Shown: positions 1-5,046 of the stretch, in pieces
Layout of the letters: every line of letters begins with the position of its first letter
How positions within the stretch are numbered: the stretch's first letter is position 1
Origin: Actinomycetes bacterium
GTDB taxonomy: Bacteria > Actinomycetota > Thermoleophilia > Solirubrobacterales > 70-9
DNA: 5,788 nt
NCBI GenBank assembly: GCA_023436605.1
Contig: JAEZIQ010000167.1
Span: 1-5,788 of the forward strand
Direction: 5' to 3'
Translations under genes and position numbers: made by a program
The notes under the pieces: model-generated
The model's input: only the letters and a program-made list of their open reading frames with translations
What the model was told of the DNA's origin: nothing
The model's database searches: none

Positions 1-13
1 GCTTGTAAATCAT
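1..13 (-). CDS. First codons of an unidentified downstream gene (truncated by window)
   Basis: After the argG stop the minus strand reads GGAGG (complement of 21-25), a 7-nt spacer, then ATG at 11-13 followed by codons for Ile, Tyr and Lys before the window ends. This is the best ribosome site in the window and the spacing is ideal, so another operon member probably starts here, 28 nt after argG. Four residues (MIYK) are too few to name it; argH would be expected in many actinobacterial clusters, but nothing seen supports that specifically. Confidence 0.55.
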
Positions 14-20
14 CTGTTTG

Positions 21-25
21 CCTCC
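21..25 (-). promoter_or_regulatory. Consensus ribosome binding site of the truncated downstream gene
   Basis: GGAGG on the minus strand, 7 nt upstream of the ATG at 11-13, in the 28-nt gap after argG. No hairpin or T-run terminator is visible in this gap, consistent with transcription continuing past argG. Confidence 0.65.
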
Positions 26-41
26 ATGTCCCGACGGTACC

Positions 42-1313
42 CTAGTTTTCCCGGTTTCGAACCTGGTGGGCCATCCGGCTCTGCAGCGAGAACAGTTCGA
101 TGAAGCCGGGGGCCGCGTTCTGGGAGAAGTCTCCGCCGGAAGCCCCGAACGATGCAAGGTTCTCGTCGTAGACCGCGTACTCGGACTTGCGGGCGACCGG
201 AGTGACCGAGCCCTTGTAGAGCTTCAGGGTGACTTCGCCGGTGACGAACTCGTTGGCCGAATCCATGTAGGCGTCGAGGTCGTGGCGCAGCGGCTCGAAC
301 CAGAGCCCGGCGTAGACCATGTAGGCCCAGTGGCGGTCGAGCGAGTGCTTGAAGTTGTTCTGGTGGATGGTCGAGACGACCTTCTCCAGATCCTGATGGG
401 CGGTCAGCACCAGCGCCGCGGCCGGCACTTCGTAGATGTCACGCACCTTGAGGCCGACGATGCGGTCCTCGATGTGGTCGACGATGCCGCAACCGTGGCG
501 GCACCCGGCATCGGCGGCCGCCTCGAGCAGTGGCACCAGGTCCATGCGCTCGCCATTGAACGTGACGGGACGACCCTTCTCGAATCCGATCGTCACAAGC
601 TCCGGCTCATCCGGTGCTTCCTCCGGCCGGGTGACCAGCTGGAAGACGTCATCCGGGGGCGGGGTGTCGAGCTGCTCGATCACCTTGCCCTCCGAGGAGC
701 GGCCCCAGAGGTTGTCGTCGATCGAGTAGGGCGAGACCGAGGTGCCGCCCTTGAGGGGAATCCCGTGCTGACGGCAGTACTCGAGTTCTTCCTCGCGACC
801 GATCTGCCAGGCCCGGACCGGGGCAATCATCTTCAACTCGGGATTGAGCGTGGCGACGGTGCCTTCGAGCCGGACCTGGTCGTTGCCCTTGCCGGTGCAG
901 CCGTGGGCGAGCGTGTCGCAGCCGTACTTGGCGGCGACCTCGACCCCGAGCTTGCCGATCAGCGGCCGACCGAGCGAAGTGAATAGCGGATAGCCGCCTC
1001 CGTAGAGGGCGTTCGCCTTGATCGCCGGCAGCACGAAGTCCTCGGCGAATTCCTCCCGGGCGTCGATCACTTCGGTGGCGATCGCCCCCATCGACTTCGC
1101 CTTGTCGAGGATCGCGCTGTAGTCCTCGCCGGGCTGGCCCAGGTTGACGGTCAGGGTGACCACCTCGGCGTCGTACGCCTCCTGGATCCAGTGCAGCATC
1201 ACGCTCGTGTCAAGACCTCCCGAGTAGAGCAGGACGACACGGTTGACTTCCTCCGGGCGCGCCTCGTATGAAGCGATCGGTCCCGGCAGTGAATCGAGTG
1301 AGATGTCGGTCAT
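42..1313 (-). CDS. argG: Argininosuccinate synthase
   Basis: Condenses citrulline and aspartate with ATP to argininosuccinate, the penultimate arginine step, in the cytoplasm. The protein has 423 residues. Visible motifs: LLYSGGLDTS (28-37, the PP-loop for ATP), LTVNLGQPGEDY (54-65), ALYGGGYPLFTSLGRPLI (102-119), LAHGCTGKGNDQVR (135-148), YSIDDNLWGRS (196-206), GIVDHIEDRIVGLKVRDIYEVPAA (276-299) and a C-terminal ASFGASGGDFSQNAAPGFIELFSLQSR. The PP-loop normally begins within about ten residues of the start, whereas here about 24 come first; no ATG, GTG or TTG lies in frame between 1313 and the motif, so the extension appears real. The ATG at 1313 overlaps the TGA of the unknown membrane protein, and no good ribosome site precedes it (only GC-rich sequence encoding GGIGPG), so its translation is probably coupled to the upstream gene. 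The stop is TAG at 42-44, 28 nt before a further start. Confidence 0.97.
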   Translation of the reverse strand: MTDISLDSLPGPIASYEARPEEVNRVVLLYSGGLDTSVMLHWIQEAYDAEVVTLTVNLGQPGEDYSAILDKAKSMGAIATEVIDAREEFAEDFVLPAIKANALYGGGYPLFTSLGRPLIGKLGVEVAAKYGCDTLAHGCTGKGNDQVRLEGTVATLNPELKMIAPVRAWQIGREEELEYCRQHGIPLKGGTSVSPYSIDDNLWGRSSEGKVIEQLDTPPPDDVFQLVTRPEEAPDEPELVTIGFEKGRPVTFNGERMDLVPLLEAAADAGCRHGCGIVDHIEDRIVGLKVRDIYEVPAAALVLTAHQDLEKVVSTIHQNNFKHSLDRHWAYMVYAGLWFEPLRHDLDAYMDSANEFVTGEVTLKLYKGSVTPVARKSEYAVYDENLASFGASGGDFSQNAAPGFIELFSLQSRMAHQVRNREN

Positions 1314-1774
1314 CCGGGGCCGATCCCGCCGCTGTTGGTACCCGAGTCCGTGCCGGAGCCCGTGTCGGGTGAAATGCCGCCACTGCCGGTGTCCGTGCCG
1401 GTTCCGGTGTCTGTGCCGGTGTCCGGGCTGATGCCGCCCGACCCGTCGGTGCCGTCATCGGGGACATCCGGGGTCACGCCGCCGTCGTTGTCGGTGCCCG
1501 TTTCGCCGGTGTCGCCGGTGGGACCGGTCGGAGTGACCGGGACCACGGGAGTCGTCACCGCGGTGTCACCGGTGTCTGAAGTCTTGTCGGAGTCGTCTCC
1601 CCCGCCGCTGATCACGATCACGGCGATGATCAGACCGACGATCACCGCAACCAGCACGATGATCAGGTTTCGCAGGTGCTTCTGCTTTTCTTCAGGCGTG
1701 TACTGCGGGCCGTCGTCCCGGCGCCTCCGGGGTGGCTCGTCGTTACGCATCACTCTTGTCGGTTCATCACTCAA
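1310..1774 (-). CDS. Unknown single-pass membrane protein with acidic Asp/Thr/Gly/Ser/Pro-rich tail
   Basis: I do not recognise a family. The 154 residues fall into three parts. Residues 1-36 are hydrophilic and basic (RRRR at 16-19, nine Arg/Lys in all). Residues 37-56 are one strongly hydrophobic helix (NLIIVLVAVIVGLIIAVIVI). Residues 57-154 form a low-complexity tail with 18 acidic residues and a single lysine, rich in Thr, Gly, Ser and Pro. There is no signal-peptidase or lipobox motif; the positive-inside rule predicts N-terminus in, tail outside. The peptide GSGGISPDTG occurs exactly twice (111-120, 130-139), with a degenerate third copy at the C-terminus (NSGGIGPG). The preferred start is TTG at 1774, with GGAGA 6 nt upstream; ATG at 1750 (residue 9) is a weaker option lacking a good ribosome site. 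It lies 13 nt after argD and its TGA overlaps the argG ATG, so it is embedded in the operon. The tail could be a disordered surface spacer or glycosylation substrate, but a role in arginine synthesis is not shown. That it is a gene is supported by the helix, ribosome site, overlap and synonymous repeat divergence. Confidence 0.8.
   Translation of the reverse strand: MSDEPTRVMRNDEPPRRRRDDGPQYTPEEKQKHLRNLIIVLVAVIVGLIIAVIVISGGGDDSDKTSDTGDTAVTTPVVPVTPTGPTGDTGETGTDNDGGVTPDVPDDGTDGSGGISPDTGTDTGTGTDTGSGGISPDTGSGTDSGTNSGGIGPG
1358..1444 (-). repeat. Two copies of a 10-codon repeat (GSGGISPDTG) in the tail of the unknown protein
   Basis: The copies are at 1415-1444 and 1358-1387, separated by 27 nt that encode nine residues of Thr/Asp/Gly. 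The peptides are identical, yet 10 of 30 bases differ, all synonymously, including both serine codons switching between the TCN and AGY sets (TCG to AGT and AGC to TCA). The span also carries repeated CCGGTGTC (plus-strand reading, encoding Asp-Thr-Gly), for example ending at 1393, 1411 and 1423. Confidence 0.85.
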
Positions 1775-1780
1775 GGGAGC

Positions 1781-1785
1781 TCTCC
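1781..1785 (-). promoter_or_regulatory. Ribosome binding site for the TTG start of the unknown membrane protein
   Basis: GGAGA on the minus strand ends 6 nt before the TTG at 1772-1774, in the gap after argD. It supports the rare TTG start over the in-frame ATG at 1748-1750. Confidence 0.6.
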
Positions 1786-1787
1786 AA

Positions 1788-2984
1788 TCACTTCGATTCG
1801 ACCGGATGGTATCCGGCCAGCGTGTCTGCCATCACCGCCATGGCGCGGTCGGCTTGCTCATCGGTCAGCACAAAGGGCGGCAGGAACCGGAGCGAGTCGG
1901 GACGGGGCGCGTTGGCGACCAGTCCGTTCCCCAGCAGGGCCGCGTTGAGCTCCCCGGCATTGATCCCTTCGTCGAGCCGAACCCCGATCATCAGGCCCCG
2001 GCCCCGCACCTCGGCCACGCCGTCCAGAGCGGCCAACTGTTCGCTGAGGCGGGCGCCCAAGGAGCGTATCCGGCGCAGCATCTCCGCATCGTCGACCAGG
2101 TCGAGCACGGCAAGCGCGGCCCTGGCGGCCACCGGTCCGGCGGCGAAAGTCGAGCCGTGGTCACCGGCGGTAAGAATCTCTCCGGTTACCGCGTTGCCGA
2201 CGCAGGCGCCAATCGCGGTGCCGCCACCGAGTGCCTTTGCCGTGGTCAGCACGTCGGGACGCACTGGCCCCTGTTCGTAGGCCCAGAGCGAGCCGGTCCG
2301 GCCGATTCCGGTCTGGATCTCGTCGAAGATCAGCAGCGCGCCGACCTCGTCCGCTGCCTGGCGGGCGGCCAAGAGGGTTTCGTCGGAAAGCGGGAAGACT
2401 CCGGCCTCGCCCTGGATCGGCTCGATCAGAATGGCCGCCGTGTTTTTCCCGACAGCCTGGCGCAGGGCATCGGCGTCATCGAAGGGAACCGAGCGGAACC
2501 CGGGCAACATCGGCGCGAAGTCGGGATTGGCCGCGAGGCCGGGGGTGGCGGAAAGTGAACCGTAGCTTCGCCCGTGGAAATCGTTCTCGAAGGAGATGAT
2601 CTCCGGCTGCTGGACCCCGCGGGCACGGGCCGCCTTGCGGGCGATCTTGATCGCGGCCTCGTTGGCCTCGGTTCCGGAGTTGCAGAAAAACACCTTGCCG
2701 CCCAGCGAGTTCTCGGAGAGGCGCTTGGCCAGCGCGACCATCGGCGCCGTGTAAAAGAGATTCGAAACGTGAAGCAGGTCGCCGGCCTGGGTCCGGATCG
2801 CCTCGACCACCGCCGGGTGACAGTGACCGACCGAAGCGACCGAGATGCCAGCCAGGAAGTCGATGTACTCCCTGCCTTTATCATCGAAAAGGAGTGCCCC
2901 TTCACCGCGGACGAACTCGACCTCGGCCCGTTTGTAGGTCTGCATCACATAGTTGGCCTCGTCGGCCTTGACCTGCTCGTTCAC
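1788..2984 (-). CDS. argD: Acetylornithine aminotransferase
   Basis: PLP-dependent class III (ornithine aminotransferase-like) enzyme that converts N-acetylglutamate semialdehyde plus glutamate to N-acetylornithine; many members also serve lysine synthesis as succinyldiaminopimelate aminotransferases. It has 398 residues, the normal length. Motifs: YVMQTYKR and VRGEGALLFDDKGREYIDF near the N-terminus, VGHCHP (52-57), NSGTEANEAAIK (102-113, cofactor phosphate loop), FHGR (136-139), IEPIQGEAG (187-195), LIFDEIQTGIGRTG (218-231, Asp221 to the pyridine nitrogen), TTAKALGGG (247-255, Schiff-base Lys250, codon 2235-2237), HGSTFAAGP (276-284) and RGRGLMIG (327-334). The start is a GTG at 2984 overlapping the argB TGA (GTGA). 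Only a weak GGTGA precedes it, so it probably depends on coupling to argB translation. The family usually reads HGSTFGGNP where this has HGSTFAAGP. The 13-nt gap leads to the small membrane protein gene. Confidence 0.97.
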   Translation of the reverse strand: MNEQVKADEANYVMQTYKRAEVEFVRGEGALLFDDKGREYIDFLAGISVASVGHCHPAVVEAIRTQAGDLLHVSNLFYTAPMVALAKRLSENSLGGKVFFCNSGTEANEAAIKIARKAARARGVQQPEIISFENDFHGRSYGSLSATPGLAANPDFAPMLPGFRSVPFDDADALRQAVGKNTAAILIEPIQGEAGVFPLSDETLLAARQAADEVGALLIFDEIQTGIGRTGSLWAYEQGPVRPDVLTTAKALGGGTAIGACVGNAVTGEILTAGDHGSTFAAGPVAARAALAVLDLVDDAEMLRRIRSLGARLSEQLAALDGVAEVRGRGLMIGVRLDEGINAGELNAALLGNGLVANAPRPDSLRFLPPFVLTDEQADRAMAVMADTLAGYHPVESK

Positions 2985-3835
2985 GGGGTCACCATGGTGC
3001 CGATGCCGGCGTCGGTGAACAGTTCAAGCAGCAGCGAGTGCGGCCGACGACCGTCGATGATGTAGGCGTTCTGGGCCCCACCGCGGATCGCGTTGACACA
3101 GGCGGTCAATTTGGGACGCATACCCCCGGAGATCGACTCGAGCGCGGCTTCCACTTCGGCCACACTGGTGACCGAAATGCGCGAGGTCTCATCATCCGGG
3201 TCGCTCAGCCAGCCGACGATGTCGGTCAGGAAGACGACCTTGAACGCGCCCAGCGCGGCGGCAACCTTGCCGGCCGCCTCGTCGGCGTTGATGTTGTACG
3301 AGTTACCTTCGCGATCGGACCCGACCGAGGCGATCACCGGGATGTAATCCTCGGCTATGTGGTTGAGGACGTCGATGTCGACCCGTTCGATGTCACCGAC
3401 GAAACCGACCTCTTCGGCATTGGCGACCGGGGCCACGTCGAAGAGACCGCCGTCCTCACCGGAGAGACCGACCGCGGGAGATCCGGCCCGGCCGAGACGG
3501 GCGACCAGGTCGGCATTCAGTTTGCCGAGCAGGACCATCTTCGCGACCTCGACCGTTTCCGCGTCAGAGACCCGCAGGCCATGCTGGAAGCGGACCTCGA
3601 TCCCCATCTTGTTCATGTACTTGGTGATCTCGGGACCGCCGCCGTGGATGATCACCGGGTTCAGGCCGACGTACTTGAGCAGGACCACATCGTCGGCGAA
3701 GGCCTGGCGCAGGGACTCGTCTCGCATCGCTGCCCCGCCGTATTTGATCACTACCGTCTTCCCGTGGAACTCCCGGATGTAAGGGAGCGCCTCGAGCAGC
3801 ACGTTGACGTTGCTGTCGTCGAGCGTTGAGTCCAT
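2981..3835 (-). CDS. argB: Acetylglutamate kinase, probably arginine-sensitive type
   Basis: Phosphorylates N-acetyl-L-glutamate with ATP, the second and commonly feedback-controlled step. The protein has 284 residues with the amino-acid-kinase fold. Visible motifs: KYGG (31-34) and HGGGPEI (64-70) for phosphate and nucleotide, GLRVSD (86-91) and NINADEAA (181-188) for N-acetylglutamate, LTDIVGWL (203-210), ISGGMRPKL (235-243), and the C-terminal LLELFTDAGIGTMV. About 30 residues precede the glycine loop, including EALPYIREFHGKTVVI; a leading helix of this kind is typical of the hexameric, arginine-inhibited kinases and absent from the short E. coli type, so arginine feedback is inferred. The start is the ATG at 3835, with GAGGA 7 nt upstream. 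An in-frame GTG at 3859 would add 8 residues (start of a 292-residue version) but overlaps the argJ stop and has no visible ribosome site. The gap to argJ is 23 nt; its TGA overlaps the argD GTG. Confidence 0.97.
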   Translation of the reverse strand: MDSTLDDSNVNVLLEALPYIREFHGKTVVIKYGGAAMRDESLRQAFADDVVLLKYVGLNPVIIHGGGPEITKYMNKMGIEVRFQHGLRVSDAETVEVAKMVLLGKLNADLVARLGRAGSPAVGLSGEDGGLFDVAPVANAEEVGFVGDIERVDIDVLNHIAEDYIPVIASVGSDREGNSYNINADEAAGKVAAALGAFKVVFLTDIVGWLSDPDDETSRISVTSVAEVEAALESISGGMRPKLTACVNAIRGGAQNAYIIDGRRPHSLLLELFTDAGIGTMVTP

Positions 3836-3842
3836 GTTCTTT

Positions 3843-3847
3843 TCCTC
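3843..3847 (-). promoter_or_regulatory. Ribosome binding site of argB
   Basis: GAGGA on the minus strand, in the 23-nt argJ-argB gap, ends 7 nt before the ATG at 3833-3835. It favours that ATG over the in-frame GTG at 3859, which lies upstream of this site. Confidence 0.75.
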
Positions 3848-3858
3848 GTTTGGCTGCA

Positions 3859-5046
3859 CTACGTGGTGTATTCGGCGTTGATCACGATGTACTCGTGGGT
3901 CAGGTCCGAGAAGTAGACATGCGCGGAACCATCGCCACGGTCCAGGCGGAGGCTCAGGTCGGCTTCCCTCCCCCCTTCGGCGATGTCACCGGCCTCGATC
4001 ACGTCGGGGCCGAGCTCGCCGATGTCCTGTCCGGCCAGGGCCTGGCCGGCGGCCTGGGCGATCCGGCCCCAGTTGGGGTCGCGTCCGAGCAGCGCCGTCT
4101 TGACCAGCGGCGAGTTGGCGATCTTGCGGGCGACCAGTTCCGCCTCCTCCTGGTCGGCGGCTCCGGTCACCTCGACCCGGCCGACCCGGCTTGCCCCCTC
4201 CCCGTCGGTGACGATCTCCAAAGCAAGCTGTAGCAGCACGGCATCGAGCAGCCCTTCGGGAAGTTCCCGACCGGAAGTCCCCGAGGCCTGAAGCAGCACG
4301 GTGTCGTTGGTGCTCATCTGGCCGTCGACGGTGATTCGTTCAAACGAACCGTTCACGGCCTGGCGCAGCGTCGCTTCCGGATCCGGCACGACGGCATCGG
4401 TCTGGACGAAGCAGAGCATGGTCGCGAAGCCCGGTTCGATCATCCCGGCACCCTTGGCCTGGGCCGAAAGGGTGACTCCATCGACGGTCAGCGAAACCCG
4501 TTTCGGCCACTTGTCGGTGGTCATGATCGCTTCCGAGAAGGTGACGCCACCATCGGGCATCAGCGAGTCGGCCAGACCACCGATCCCGGAAAGCACCGCT
4601 TCCATGTCCATCGGCACGCCGATCACCCCGGTCTCGGCCACGGCCACGCTTTGGCCCTTGAGTCCGACTGCCGCAGCGAGCGCATCCCGCATCGCGAGCG
4701 CGTCGATAATTCCCTGTTCCCCGGTTGCCGCGTTGGCGTTGCCGGAGTTGACGATCACGGCCCGGATCTCGTCCTGCCAGAGGCTTTCCCGACAGACCCG
4801 GACCGGGGCGGCCGCGGCAGCGTTGGCGGTCAGGAGGATGGCCGAACTCAGCTCTTCGGTCTCGCAGAGGACCGCCCCGAGATCGGTTGCCCCGCCGCCC
4901 TTGAGGCCGCAGGCGACGCCCCCGGCCCGGAAGCCCTCGGGCAGCCGGGAGGCGTCGTGGAACTCGACCCCGACCGGTGCTTCGACCCACTTCGAACGGA
5001 AAAACTCGTTTTCCGGCGGGACGCTGAGACTCGGGTACTCGCTCAT
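3859..5046 (-). CDS. argJ: Bifunctional ornithine acetyltransferase / N-acetylglutamate synthase
   Basis: Transfers the acetyl group from N-acetylornithine to glutamate, releasing ornithine and regenerating N-acetylglutamate; some members also use acetyl-CoA. The protein has 395 residues, normal for the family. The self-cleavage site is visible as EPGFATMLCF at about residues 204-213, with nucleophile Thr209 (codon 4420-4422), so a proenzyme cleaved into alpha and beta chains is expected. Other motifs: SGNANA (101-106), ETGVIG (138-143), MTTDKWPK (175-182), KGAGMI (198-203), STNDT (245-249), GRDPNWGRI (321-329) and the C-terminal NAEYTT. The same frame stays open to an upstream start at 5184, but those 46 extra residues (arginine/proline-rich) read antisense-like inside argC. 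The ATG at 5046 has GAAGGA 5 nt upstream and overlaps the argC stop, so it is preferred. Whether it can also use acetyl-CoA (true bifunctionality) cannot be read from sequence with confidence. Confidence 0.97.
   Translation of the reverse strand: MSEYPSLSVPPENEFFRSKWVEAPVGVEFHDASRLPEGFRAGGVACGLKGGGATDLGAVLCETEELSSAILLTANAAAAAPVRVCRESLWQDEIRAVIVNSGNANAATGEQGIIDALAMRDALAAAVGLKGQSVAVAETGVIGVPMDMEAVLSGIGGLADSLMPDGGVTFSEAIMTTDKWPKRVSLTVDGVTLSAQAKGAGMIEPGFATMLCFVQTDAVVPDPEATLRQAVNGSFERITVDGQMSTNDTVLLQASGTSGRELPEGLLDAVLLQLALEIVTDGEGASRVGRVEVTGAADQEEAELVARKIANSPLVKTALLGRDPNWGRIAQAAGQALAGQDIGELGPDVIEAGDIAEGGREADLSLRLDRGDGSAHVYFSDLTHEYIVINAEYTT

Noticed and set aside
18..986. A 322-codon plus-strand open frame
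   Set aside because: It is fully antisense to the well-conserved argG; the product has no recognisable domain and is rich in Val, Asp, Gly, Leu and Arg, as expected of a GC-rich shadow frame.
1358..1444. Calcium-binding (RTX or thrombospondin type 3-like) repeats in the Asp/Gly-rich tail
   Set aside because: The spacing does not fit the GGxGxDxxx nonapeptide or DxDxDG loops; Asp residues are separated irregularly by Thr and Gly. Low-complexity disorder is the simpler reading.
1775..1787. A GGAGAGCTCCC near-palindrome covering the ribosome site of the unknown gene, as a possible regulatory hairpin
   Set aside because: The stem would be four base pairs with a 2-nt loop, which is not a plausible hairpin; the GAGCTC core is probably chance.
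1335..2558. A 407-codon plus-strand open frame, starting with a Val/Pro/Ser-rich repetitive stretch
   Set aside because: It is antisense to argD and to the unknown membrane protein. Its Val/Pro/Ser repeats are the complement of the Asp/Thr/Gly codons, it has no ribosome site or known motif, and argD is beyond doubt on the other strand. Long antisense frames are normal in high-GC coding DNA.
3038..3829. A 263-codon plus-strand open frame opposite argB
   Set aside because: It mirrors argB over almost its whole length, with shadow-like composition (Asp, Val, Arg, His) and no motif.
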